Below are positions 51,708-60,041 of a stretch of 64,000 nucleotides of DNA, piece after piece. The DNA is from MVRE01 sp015660965 (lineage in GTDB: Archaea; Halobacteriota; Methanomicrobia; Methanomicrobiales; Methanospirillaceae): contig JBEKCC010000003.1 of the NCBI GenBank assembly GCA_050015095.1, positions 62,001 through 126,000 of the forward strand, given 5' to 3'. Position numbers and translations under genes: made by a program. Every line of letters starts with the position of its first letter. The stretch's first letter is position 1. The notes under the pieces were generated by a model. That model did not search any database. It was not told the DNA's origin and worked only from the letters and a program-made list of their open reading frames with translations.

Positions 51708-53120
51708 ATGCGCATTCTCCTTCCAACAGGTTCCGCTACAGAAACAATCGTTCGGAAAGCTGCCAAAGATTTTAATATGGATGTGGTTGTGACAGGAGAG
51801 ATTGCATCATTTCTTACACCGCATCAGCTCCATTTGTTGATAAAAAAAGAGAAGTACGATATGGTAATCGTTTCTGGTATGTGTACCGCATCTTTCGAAC
51901 AGATCGAACGGGAGACTGGTGTGCCCATATATCGTGGACCACGACATGCGGCAGATCTTGAGTTAGTCCTTCCACTTCTCGATACTATTACACTTTCCCG
52001 GTCGATTCCCGCAGATGACTTCCTTACAGTAAAGAGAGCAGCAGAAGCATACCAACATATCAATACGCTTGAAATGGCGGCCGCTTTTGATTACATAATC
52101 CGCGGCACAAAGATTGGTGGAACATCAAGAATGAAAGTGCTTGCCGAGATAATGGATGCACATCGGCAAGAAGACATACATGGAGATGTAGAGCGGTTTT
52201 TTAATGCAGGAGCAGACATTGTCGATCTTGGGTTTGGGTTCGATGCAACACCGAAAGATGTGAAACGTGTTTTTACAGCAGTTGAAGATATTGACCGGCC
52301 ACTTTCTATTGATACTCAGGATCCGTCGCTTATAGCGGTAGCGCTCGGACGTGTAGATCTTGTGTTATCGCTCCAATCCAAAAACATCCCTATTGTTGGA
52401 AAGATGGTCGCCAAAGCTGGTGCAGCTGCTGTAATAGTTCCAGATGACCAGACACTCCTCCACAACATCAACCTTGCAAAGAAGGCCGGTATCAAATGTA
52501 TCATAATTGATCCACTTCTTCAGCCTGTGGGCTCCGGGTTCGTTTCCGCCCTAAAAAAATTCAAGAAATCGATTTATCCTATCTTCTTTGGAGCGGGCAA
52601 TGTGGTCGAGCTTTTCGATGCAGACTCTGTTGGAATTAACGCTTTACTCGGAGGTATTGCAATGGAGGTTGGAGTATCGATTATTTTTACGAGTGAACAC
52701 TCTGACAAGACCCAAGGGTCGATCAGCGAGATGCGGAGGGCAACTGAGATGATGACACTTATGCACAACCGGCCCTATCCCAAGGACCTTGGAATTGATT
52801 TGCTCAAACTCAAAGAGAAACGGCGCCGACGCGAACCACCACTCGAGTACGATAGTATTAATCCGGCCAAACCCATGACAAATGAGATTGAGTACGACCC
52901 AAAAGGCAACTTCCGTATAGGAATCGAAGGAGATACAATAGTTGCAGTAATAAATGGACGTGCAGTCAGAGGGAAACGGTGGCAAGATGTATTTTTTACA
53001 ATCTTGAAGAATAATGATGTGTCGCTTTTCGACCATGCCGCTTATCTGGGAAGAGAATTGTACAAAGCAGAGCTGGCGATTCGTTTAGGTAGAAGTTTCG
53101 AACAGGATGGGGAATTTTAA
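51708..53120 (+). CDS. Dihydropteroate synthase-like protein of tetrahydromethanopterin synthesis
   Basis: The start is the ATG at 51708 (MRILLPTGSATETIVRK). The 470-residue protein has an N-terminal domain (about 1-125) and a DHPS-like TIM barrel (about 135-400: FNAGADIVDLGFGFDATPKD; LSIDTQDPSLIAVAL; GAAAVIVPDD). This is the archaeal TIGR00284 family, linked to the pterin branch of tetrahydromethanopterin synthesis. A short C-terminal extension follows. It shares a divergent promoter region with the PHP gene. Confidence 0.92.
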   Translation: MRILLPTGSATETIVRKAAKDFNMDVVVTGEIASFLTPHQLHLLIKKEKYDMVIVSGMCTASFEQIERETGVPIYRGPRHAADLELVLPLLDTITLSRSIPADDFLTVKRAAEAYQHINTLEMAAAFDYIIRGTKIGGTSRMKVLAEIMDAHRQEDIHGDVERFFNAGADIVDLGFGFDATPKDVKRVFTAVEDIDRPLSIDTQDPSLIAVALGRVDLVLSLQSKNIPIVGKMVAKAGAAAVIVPDDQTLLHNINLAKKAGIKCIIIDPLLQPVGSGFVSALKKFKKSIYPIFFGAGNVVELFDADSVGINALLGGIAMEVGVSIIFTSEHSDKTQGSISEMRRATEMMTLMHNRPYPKDLGIDLLKLKEKRRRREPPLEYDSINPAKPMTNEIEYDPKGNFRIGIEGDTIVAVINGRAVRGKRWQDVFFTILKNNDVSLFDHAAYLGRELYKAELAIRLGRSFEQDGEF

Positions 53121-53185
53121 AGTAATATTCAAAAGCGAACCCAATTTCATTAACTCTTTTATATCCTATCGCTGACATTCTTTGT

Positions 53186-53467
53186 ATGACCACCCAGGTA
53201 CGAGCTTTTCATATCCTTGTAAAAAGTGAGGATGATGCCCGGAAGATTATGAAACGTCTCAATGATGGCGAAGAATTTGCTAAAGTTGCTCGCAGGTTCT
53301 CTTCTTGTCCATCTGGCAAAAATGGTGGTGACCTTGGCTGGTTTGGTAAAGGACAGATGGCCCCAGAATTTGAACAAGCTGCATTTGCTGCTGATGTTGG
53401 AAAAGCCATTGGTCCAATCAAGACGCAATTCGGATACCATGTCATTAAAGTTGCTGGTAAAAAGTGA
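53186..53467 (+). CDS. Parvulin-type peptidyl-prolyl isomerase
   Basis: The 93-residue protein is a lone PpiC rotamase domain: VRAFHILVKSEDDARKIMKR, FAKVARRFSSCPSGKNGGDL, GWFGKGQMAPEFEQAAF and TQFGYHVIKV. It catalyses cis-trans isomerisation at prolines in the cytoplasm. It lies 65 bp after the DHPS-like gene. Confidence 0.95.
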   Translation: MTTQVRAFHILVKSEDDARKIMKRLNDGEEFAKVARRFSSCPSGKNGGDLGWFGKGQMAPEFEQAAFAADVGKAIGPIKTQFGYHVIKVAGKK

Positions 53468-53590
53468 CGATTAGGTACTTATGTTAATTTACTAATTTTA
53501 TTGGCGATAGACTACCGTTGCTATATTATTTTTTAATAATTTTCTTTTTGCGAGAGTTTTTTGCGGACAAACACACGATCTAAGTACAGC

Positions 53591-53962
53591 ATGACCATCC
53601 ACGGGATTAAGGGAGAACTTCTTGATCTCCTCTTTCAAATGGGACGCGATGCCCATCCTAACGAATTTGTTGCCATTTTGAAAGAGAACAAGGGGGTTAT
53701 TGATGAAGTTAACTTGCTCCCAGGGACGGTGACAGGTGAATCTTCGGCATCCCTGCTATTTGATATGATGCCACTATCCACTCACATAGCAGGTAGTTGT
53801 CACAGCCATCCAAACGGCATGCTTCTCCCTTCGGATGCCGATGTCCGTTTCTTTCCCAGAACCGGGAGATACCATATCATTATTGGTTATCCATATAACA
53901 ATACCAACTGGCGTTGCTTTACTGTTGATGGTCAGCTTTGTAAGATTGATGTGATTGCATGA
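53591..53962 (+). CDS. JAB/MPN-domain metalloprotease
   Basis: The start is the ATG at 53591 (MTIHGIKGELLDLL). The 123-residue protein carries the JAMM signature: Glu in HPNEFVAIL, CHSHPNG (HxH) and LLPSDADVRFF (S..D). Archaeal JAMM proteases remove SAMP-type ubiquitin-like tags or act in sulfur transfer. Its stop overlaps the ribL start by 4 bp. Confidence 0.9.
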   Translation: MTIHGIKGELLDLLFQMGRDAHPNEFVAILKENKGVIDEVNLLPGTVTGESSASLLFDMMPLSTHIAGSCHSHPNGMLLPSDADVRFFPRTGRYHIIIGYPYNNTNWRCFTVDGQLCKIDVIA

Positions 53963-54408
53963 AGAGAGTTGTTGCAACAGGTACATTTGACATCATTCAC
54001 CCAGGTCACCTCTTCTATCTGGAACAATCGAAAAAACTGGGCGACGAGCTCTATGTTATTGTTGCACGAGACGCTAATGTGAAGCATAAACCCCATCCAA
54101 TCATCCCCGAAGAACAACGTCGCAGGATTGTTGCAGCCCTTCGATGTGTTGATCATGCAATCCTTGGAGATAAAACGGATATGTTCCATCCAATTGAAGA
54201 TATCCGTCCTGCAGTGATCACAATCGGATTTAATCAGCATTTTGATGAGGAAAAACTCAGGCAACAGCTTACTTCACGCGGGCTTTCTCCCCAGATTATA
54301 CGAATTGGAAAATATGGGGATGATGAGCTCTGTAGTTCGCGTCTCGTTGTGAAAAGGATCATTGAAAAAAGAGGTGGTCAAGACGGGGTCTGGGATCAGT
54401 CCAGATAA
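53959..54408 (+). CDS. ribL: Archaeal FAD synthetase
   Basis: The 149-residue nucleotidyltransferase has GTFDIIHPGHLFYLEQSKKL (HxGH motif), ARDANVKHK and the C-terminal KYGDDELCSSRLVVKRI. These identify archaeal RibL, which adenylates FMN to FAD. It overlaps the JAB gene by 4 bp, so the two are translationally coupled. Confidence 0.93.
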   Translation: MKRVVATGTFDIIHPGHLFYLEQSKKLGDELYVIVARDANVKHKPHPIIPEEQRRRIVAALRCVDHAILGDKTDMFHPIEDIRPAVITIGFNQHFDEEKLRQQLTSRGLSPQIIRIGKYGDDELCSSRLVVKRIIEKRGGQDGVWDQSR

Positions 54409-55097
54409 AAGGGACAATCTTTTGTCAAGCATTCCTTATTTAGGGCGGAGAATTGGCACGTAATTGGTGTTGTAATTGGCATAACGATACCAAGGTTTTC
54501 TCGAGTAAAGTCAGCAGCTGATCGGATAGCAAGAAACGAATTGCGCTTACAACATCTCGGACCACCATGCATGGCAATCTTTTCAAGACTTTTTGCAGTG
54601 ATGAGATTGGAGAGTTTCCATTCTTCTCGTGAGAGCGGGGTAGCTCCTGTGATAAGCGAGAGAAAAATTCCGGTTCCAACCGCGGCCCCACAATCACCAA
54701 GAAATCCACAGAAACCGCCTTTTATCATTTCTGCTCTCTGCCGTGCTTGCCCAATTTTCTGGACTTTTGTATCCAAGTTTCCTTTAACATTATAATAGGC
54801 GGCAATGAGTGCTGCAGGTACTAGGAAATGGTGTTCGGGACCGTGCATATTTACTGTTGGATTTTTCATTAGGGTTTGAGCGATGGCAATAGGATCTAGT
54901 ATAGTTGTCGTTGTACAATATTTTTCGATAACATCTTCCGCCGGTAATCTGTGGCAGCGGTCGCAAACAAAGTGTCCGTTTACACAGAGTGTAGAAGTAT
55001 CCTGCACATCACTACAATATACGCATTTTGCACGTTTTGGGATCTCAAGATATGTAAGTTCCTTCCCGCAGACAATACAGCCACTCGATTTTTCCAT
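54396..55097 (-). CDS. DUF5714 cysteine-rich protein
   Basis: The start is the ATG at 55097 (MEKSSGCIVCGKELTYLEIP). The 233-residue protein has an N-terminal zinc-ribbon-like part (CIVCGKEL, CVYCSDVQ, CVNGHFVCDRCH) and a conserved body with GPEHHFLVPAALIAAYYN, GGFCGFLGDCGAAVGTGIF and GPRCCKRNSFLAIRSA. This matches the DUF5714 family of methanogens, in some of which it is fused to radical-SAM or methyltransferase domains. Probably metal- or cluster-binding. Confidence 0.82.
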   Translation of the reverse strand: MEKSSGCIVCGKELTYLEIPKRAKCVYCSDVQDTSTLCVNGHFVCDRCHRLPAEDVIEKYCTTTTILDPIAIAQTLMKNPTVNMHGPEHHFLVPAALIAAYYNVKGNLDTKVQKIGQARQRAEMIKGGFCGFLGDCGAAVGTGIFLSLITGATPLSREEWKLSNLITAKSLEKIAMHGGPRCCKRNSFLAIRSAADFTRENLGIVMPITTPITCQFSALNKECLTKDCPFYLD

Positions 55098-55202
55098 GCA
55101 CACACCATTGATATTAGTTCTATCTATGTTTTAGGAAAAAACATATTTGACAGGAAACATTTATTGAGTTTCACCCGCATCCTCTCAATACAGGAGTGTG
55201 TT

Positions 55203-55844
55203 GTGGTGCCGACCATTAAAACCGAAATATCAAAACTCAAGAGTCTCGCATGGGAAAAAGGGGCTGTTGCAAAACAGATTACGGTCACAGATATAATTGT
55301 CTCGCAATGGGTTCGGTTTAAGTGCCGGTATGGGTGCAAAGGATACGCAAAACATCTAGGATGTCCACCTTATGCTCCTTCACCAGAAGAAACAAAACGA
55401 ATGGTTAAGGAATACCATACAGGGCTCCTTATTAGATTTGATGGTGTTCCTGGCCACCCGAAATTTACGGGAGATGATCTACCAGAAGATTTCCATCATT
55501 TTTATAAAGATCTAATTCTATGGGTGAACACAACCACCCACATGCTTGAAAAGACAGCTTTCTACGATGGGTTTTACAAAGCATTCGCATTTGGCGGATA
55601 TCCGTGTATTTATTGCGAGGAGTGTGTTGCTGAAGAGTGCGAAGGTGTTGTAGATGAGAGTATCCGCAGAAAATGTAGGCACATGGATATGGTTCGTCCA
55701 AGTATGGAAGCAGCAGGTATGGATGTATTTGCTACGGCGAAGAATGCTGGGTGGGAGCTTCAAACGATCCCTTGTAAAAACAAGGAATACGGAAAAGTCA
55801 TTCACAGTGATATAGTATCTATTGCTCTGTTGTTACTTGAATGA
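55203..55844 (+). CDS. DUF2284 metal-binding protein
   Basis: The likely start is the GTG at 55203, six bases after CAGGAGTG; longer frames overlap the opposite-strand gene without family similarity. The 213-residue protein has the DUF2284 cysteine pattern CRYGCKGYAKHLGCPPYAPS, then FGGYPCIYCEECVAEECEG and the C-terminal KCRHMDMVRPSMEAAGMDVF. It probably binds an iron-sulfur cluster or another metal. A ferredoxin gene follows 76 bp downstream. Confidence 0.88.
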   Translation: MVPTIKTEISKLKSLAWEKGAVAKQITVTDIIVSQWVRFKCRYGCKGYAKHLGCPPYAPSPEETKRMVKEYHTGLLIRFDGVPGHPKFTGDDLPEDFHHFYKDLILWVNTTTHMLEKTAFYDGFYKAFAFGGYPCIYCEECVAEECEGVVDESIRRKCRHMDMVRPSMEAAGMDVFATAKNAGWELQTIPCKNKEYGKVIHSDIVSIALLLLE

Positions 55845-55920
55845 ACGCATAATTGACATGTTTTTTAGGAGATTACGCCCAGATTTATTTAATAAAAAGA
55901 GATGTAAATAAGGGACTAGT

Positions 55921-56145
55921 ATGAAGGTTATCATTGATCGTTCCGATTGTGTAAGTTGTGGCACATGCTATGAGACATGCCCGACATTTTTCGAACAAAA
56001 TCCTGATGATACGTTTAGTCAAATAATTGAAAAATTTCGCTTTAATGGAAATATTGGTGAAGGTATTCCCCCCCAAGATTTGGAGAATTGTGCGAAAGAG
56101 GCCGCAAATCTCTGTCCATCATCAATCATCCATATAGAAGAATAA
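55921..56145 (+). CDS. Ferredoxin (single 4Fe-4S)
   Basis: The 74-residue protein has one CVSCGTCYETCP cluster motif with the fourth Cys in NLCPSSIIH, and a longer insert between the halves, as in monocluster archaeal ferredoxins. It sits between the DUF2284 and DUF169 genes on the same strand and is a likely electron carrier for one of them. Confidence 0.9.
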   Translation: MKVIIDRSDCVSCGTCYETCPTFFEQNPDDTFSQIIEKFRFNGNIGEGIPPQDLENCAKEAANLCPSSIIHIEE

Positions 56146-56284
56146 TTCTCAATTATTTGTACTCAAATTAAATTCATAAAACTAAAAAATTAAAAACTAA
56201 AATTTTTCCGTAACTATTTGAATGAGAAGGATAATCTAACTTTCAGCGAGATTAGATAATTATTCGAAATTTACGAGGGATGAT

Positions 56285-57118
56285 ATGGAGAGTATTACCG
56301 CTGAAAAACTTCATCTTGATTTTCAACCTGTAGCGATTTTATGGTCCAATACAAAACCTGCAGGAGCACTTCAATTGAAGCTTCATGCACAATCATGCAT
56401 CATGTATCTCTTTGCCCAAGTCGTCACCAAAGGAAGGACCGCTGTCTTTGACCGAGAAACGTATGGATGCCCCGGAGCACGTGCAGGATTGGGATTTGGT
56501 AATGGATATTACGATGCCTTCGGTGGAGCCGGCACTGAATTTATGGCTGCATTCTTTGTCAAAGGTATGGAGAGTTGCAAGGATCCAGAGAGATATATCT
56601 CAATTGTCCAGCACATGCCAGAACGCGAGCGTGCTAAGTTTATCAAAGGTGAACGCCTCCACAAAAATATTGAAAAGGCAAAGAAATTCATGACTCAGGA
56701 TCTACCGATTACTGATATCTCAGAGCGATATGTAATATTCACTCCACTAAGCAAGGTTGAGGCACATGAACGCCCGGTTGTAGTGATTTTTGTTGCAAAC
56801 CCACTTCAAATAACTGGGCTTGTGACCCTAGTTGGAGCAGTACGTGAGGGAATCGATCCAATTCGGGTTCCACCAATGGCTGCTTGCCAGCAGATTGGGG
56901 CATTTGTTTACCACGAAGCTCAGCAGGTGCATCCACGTGCAGTCCTCGGTTACACAGACCTTGCAGCACGTAAAAATGTTGGAAAAACGATCCCAGAAAA
57001 TATGTTTACATTTGCGGTACCTTACCAACTTTTTAAAGACATGGAAGTGGAAGCAAAGGATGGTGTCTTTGATGGTCCAATCTGGTTAGATTTGACGGGA
57101 TGCCAAAAAGTGAAATGA
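56285..57118 (+). CDS. DUF169 family protein
   Basis: The 277-residue protein shows DUF169 features: FQPVAILWSNTKPAGALQLK, CIMYLFAQVVTKGRTAVFDR, YGCPGARAGLGFGNGYYDAF and the late AACQQIGAFVYHEAQQ. It differs strongly from the member at 44637. Function unknown; the neighbouring ferredoxin suggests a redox or metal link. It converges with the antiporter gene. Confidence 0.83.
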   Translation: MESITAEKLHLDFQPVAILWSNTKPAGALQLKLHAQSCIMYLFAQVVTKGRTAVFDRETYGCPGARAGLGFGNGYYDAFGGAGTEFMAAFFVKGMESCKDPERYISIVQHMPERERAKFIKGERLHKNIEKAKKFMTQDLPITDISERYVIFTPLSKVEAHERPVVVIFVANPLQITGLVTLVGAVREGIDPIRVPPMAACQQIGAFVYHEAQQVHPRAVLGYTDLAARKNVGKTIPENMFTFAVPYQLFKDMEVEAKDGVFDGPIWLDLTGCQKVK

Positions 57119-57184
57119 TTTTTTATTCATTCACTAATTTATTAATCGGGCCTCGATCAGATGCTTCCTTTTTTTGAGGGATCG

Positions 57185-58321
57185 TTAATGTCCATGTGAG
57201 TGGTGAGTGACTCTTCTTCGCCCGGGCATTGTCATCCATCTGCGTAATCCTGTGCAGTACTTCGCGGTAAATGCACCAACAATTGAGGTAATGATCACCA
57301 TTCCGGCAATCGTAGTTGCAACGATCGGAGAACCGTAAAGTGCCGCTAATGCGATCGAAAACTCGCCCCTACCAATAGTATTACCCCAAATCTCGATACC
57401 CGCGAGTGCCGATTCGTGGATAAAAATACCAGTTAGTATACCAGAAATGAATTTACTCACTACCGCAAGAATACTGATAATAAGAATCACCATCATATTC
57501 ACTCCACCGGCAAGATTGATGGTGATACCGAAAAATACGAAAAAAACTACTAAAAAGACGTCCTTAAAAGGTCGAGCGTGCATTTCAAATGCATCAGGAT
57601 CCGTTGTTGCAAGGGCAGCACCGAGTGCAATAACCATCATCGTCTCAGGTACCCCAATATACATCGAGAACGACGCTGTAGTGAGCACTGCACCAAATGT
57701 GAAAAGAATAGGTAGTTCATCGGATCTGTCAAGTAAGCTGATAAGAAATTCCTTACCGTAATGAGCGATGATATACATAATCCCTAACACCCCTGCAATC
57801 TTAATGAAAAAGAGCATGGGGTTTTGATCACCGGCTGAGATAATCGCTAGGAATAGAATAAGGGCGAGATCCTCGAACATCATAAGCCAGATCACCGTCT
57901 CCGCCTCCCTCATCATCAATTTCCTGTTTTCGATTAAGGATGTGATCGCCATCGCCGTGCTCGAAATATAAAACGCTGAAGCAATAACAAGCGATTCGAG
58001 AAGGGAAAAACCGAACATGTATGCAGCAACAAATCCGATGACCATGTTTATATTGAGGTCAATAACCCCGCTTGTTAAAACCGATGAACGATTCGCTGCG
58101 ATCCGGTCAAGCTTTAGCTCAAGACCCATAAAGAAAAGTAAAAAAATTAGTCCCATCTGTGAAAAAAAGCGACTGATTTCATCGGAATTTACGAGTGCGA
58201 ACCCGCTTTTACCAAGCAGAACTCCACCAATAATATAAAACGGAATTGGAGGAATCGAAAGATACTTAGTAATTAAAGCAAGCAAGACGCATAGGAACAG
58301 TGCGAGGACGATACCTTCCAT
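57185..58321 (-). CDS. CPA2-family cation:proton antiporter (KhtU-like)
   Basis: The 378-residue protein has about 12 hydrophobic segments and the CPA2 features PFYIIGGVLLGKSGFALV, LLFFMGLELKLDRI, STAMAITSLIENRKLM and GRGEFSIALAALYG. It ends with a His-rich tail (THHSHGH). Paired with a separate TrkA-C-type subunit, it corresponds to the KhtTU potassium/proton system rather than to single-chain antiporters. Its ATG overlaps the khtT-like stop by one base (TAATG). Confidence 0.9.
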   Translation of the reverse strand: MEGIVLALFLCVLLALITKYLSIPPIPFYIIGGVLLGKSGFALVNSDEISRFFSQMGLIFLLFFMGLELKLDRIAANRSSVLTSGVIDLNINMVIGFVAAYMFGFSLLESLVIASAFYISSTAMAITSLIENRKLMMREAETVIWLMMFEDLALILFLAIISAGDQNPMLFFIKIAGVLGIMYIIAHYGKEFLISLLDRSDELPILFTFGAVLTTASFSMYIGVPETMMVIALGAALATTDPDAFEMHARPFKDVFLVVFFVFFGITINLAGGVNMMVILIISILAVVSKFISGILTGIFIHESALAGIEIWGNTIGRGEFSIALAALYGSPIVATTIAGMVIITSIVGAFTAKYCTGLRRWMTMPGRRRVTHHSHGH

Positions 58322-58806
58322 TAATCCACCATGACTTCGCGCTCGAACCTCTTGAGCTGGTCGGTCTCTCCGATCACGACAACAGCATCACCGGTTTCGA
58401 AAACGAACGACGGTGGGGGATTGATAATGTTTTTATCTTTGCGACTGACTGCGATAATCGTGACACCTGTTTTGGTGCGAATCTGAAGGTCTTCGATCGT
58501 CTTTCCTGCAATAGATTTTTGGATGAGGTACGTGTGGATGGTAATACGTAAGTCTGCAAGTGCCGAAAATGCAATTTCAACACTTTCAGATTCTGCTTCA
58601 ATTATCGCACCTGTGAGGATGTTGCCTAATCTTCGTGCCTCCATCGGCGTCATTTCCGCAGCACTTGGTGTATGACAACCTTTCTGAAGAGTATACATCT
58701 GAATAGTTGCCGTTTTCGTAAAGAAAATGGCGACAATGTCACCTTTGTCGGTCTCAAACTCATACTTTGTCCCGACACCGGGAAGATTCACCGATCGGAG
58801 AGCCAT
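58321..58806 (-). CDS. TrkA-C (RCK_C) regulatory subunit, KhtT-like
   Basis: The start is the ATG at 58806 (MALRSVNLPGVGTKYEFETD). The 161-residue protein has an N-terminal domain typical of KhtT (GVGTKYEFETDKGDIVAIFF) and a C-terminal RCK_C domain (KTGVTIIAVSRKDKNIINPP, FETGDAVVVIGETDQLKRFE) that binds a ligand and gates the antiporter. It is the first gene of the two-gene operon. Confidence 0.9.
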   Translation of the reverse strand: MALRSVNLPGVGTKYEFETDKGDIVAIFFTKTATIQMYTLQKGCHTPSAAEMTPMEARRLGNILTGAIIEAESESVEIAFSALADLRITIHTYLIQKSIAGKTIEDLQIRTKTGVTIIAVSRKDKNIINPPPSFVFETGDAVVVIGETDQLKRFEREVMVD

Positions 58807-58893
58807 AGCGAACAATAGTGAATCGACGTCAAAGATATTTGAGGGTTATGAAGAGCAGTACTGTTTAAGTTTAGATATTACAAGAAAAGAGAC

Positions 58894-59031
58894 GTGCCAG
58901 CGTCCCTTTAATTAAGGGACGGACACATTCAAGATAGAGGGGTTTGGAAGGGCGAATTCTATGGTTCCTCATCCATAGATTAGGTAGTTTTCGCCTTCCT
59001 CATAACAACATCCAGATCAGTGTAGTATAAA
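58894..59031 (-). ncRNA. Structured 5' leader of the khtTU-like operon (candidate riboswitch)
   Basis: On the minus strand a TATA box (TTTATACT, 59024-59031) would start transcription near 59000. The RNA begins with a 10-bp stem GGAAGGCGAA (58990-58999) pairing with 58946-58956 (one bulge), enclosing a 7-bp hairpin (TCTATGG with CCATAGA, 58958-58979). A second hairpin, GTCCCTT with AAGGGAC (58902-58920), carries a further GTG/CAC closing stem. The leader is about 195 bases long and ends at the antiporter subunit start. The layout fits a metabolite- or ion-responsive cis-regulatory RNA; I do not recognise a known class. The + strand also carries the upstream region of the oxidoreductase operon. 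Confidence 0.5.
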
Positions 59032-59159
59032 CACCAGCCGTGCACTGTGAAAGTGACAGATTATAAGGAATGATACTTTTTTGGCAGATCGGTTACAAAT
59101 AATGCTAGATTCGCAACTTTATTTTTCGCGAAAATAAACGACTGCAGGAGCCTGATAGT

Positions 59160-60041
59160 ATCACTGAACTTCCCAAACAGGAATATATTTTAAAGTGCAC
59201 ATCTGCATGTGCCGGCTGTAGCGCATCGCTTTCTTTGCGATACATATTTAAAGCCGCAGGATCGGATACCATTCTCGTCGTTCCAGCGTCCTGTACGAGT
59301 ATAATCCAGGGTATTTATCCAAACACCGCTATGAACATTCCCGTTTATAATATTGCATTCGCTGCTGCCGCTGCATGTGCTTCAGGAATGAGTGAAGCTC
59401 TGCGTTCGATAGGAAAAAAGACCAATGTGATTGTATTTGCAGGTGATGGTGGGACAGTAGATATAGGTATCCAATCAATGTCTGGTGCTTTTGAACGCGG
59501 TACCGATTTCCTATACATCTGTTATGACAACGAAGCGTACGGTAATACCGGTATGCAGAGATCAGGCGCAACACCGTTAGGTGCTAAGACAACAACAACC
59601 CCGGGTGGTAAGACACATGCAAAAAAGGATATCGATATGATCATCGCCGCCCATAACCCTCCATACATGGCGACAGCCTGTGGTGCGTTTCCCCAAGACC
59701 TGTTCAAAAAGGTACAGAAGGCACTTACATTCCGTGGTCCCTCGTTTATTCACATCCTCACGCCTTGTCCACCCGGATGGAGATACTCGACTGAGAAGAC
59801 TGTGGAAATTGGCAAGCTCGCGGTAAAATCAGGTATGTGGGTGCTTTACGAGCGTGAATACGGGAAACTCTCAATCAGCAGTCCATCGAAGGTTGCCATT
59901 AAGAAACCAATCCCGCTTGAAGATTATCTCACCCCACAGGGCAGATTCAAGGGAATCGATGAAAAGACTCTCAACATCCTCAAACAGCAGGTAGCTAAGA
60001 ATTTGGAGCAGCTGGCACGAGAGGAGTCAGGAATATGCTGA
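59160..60041 (+). CDS. porB: 2-oxoacid:ferredoxin oxidoreductase, beta subunit (no canonical start codon)
   Basis: The beta subunit contains ILKCTSACAGCSASLSLRYI (cluster cysteines), IVFAGDGGTVDIGIQSMSGA (thiamine-diphosphate site), YDNEAYGNTGMQRSGATPLG and ILTPCPPGW. The conserved CTSACAGC lies upstream of the first in-frame TTG (59235), and the frame has no ATG, GTG or TTG between its TAG at 59106 and that TTG. A good ribosome site (AGGAG, 59146-59150) stands where an ATG would be expected; one inserted G in CCTGATAGT would give CCTGATGAGT with ATG AGT ATC. I begin the feature at ATC 59160. First gene of four. Pyruvate is the likely substrate, but this is not certain. Confidence 0.78.
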   Translation: MTELPKQEYILKCTSACAGCSASLSLRYIFKAAGSDTILVVPASCTSIIQGIYPNTAMNIPVYNIAFAAAAACASGMSEALRSIGKKTNVIVFAGDGGTVDIGIQSMSGAFERGTDFLYICYDNEAYGNTGMQRSGATPLGAKTTTTPGGKTHAKKDIDMIIAAHNPPYMATACGAFPQDLFKKVQKALTFRGPSFIHILTPCPPGWRYSTEKTVEIGKLAVKSGMWVLYEREYGKLSISSPSKVAIKKPIPLEDYLTPQGRFKGIDEKTLNILKQQVAKNLEQLAREESGIC

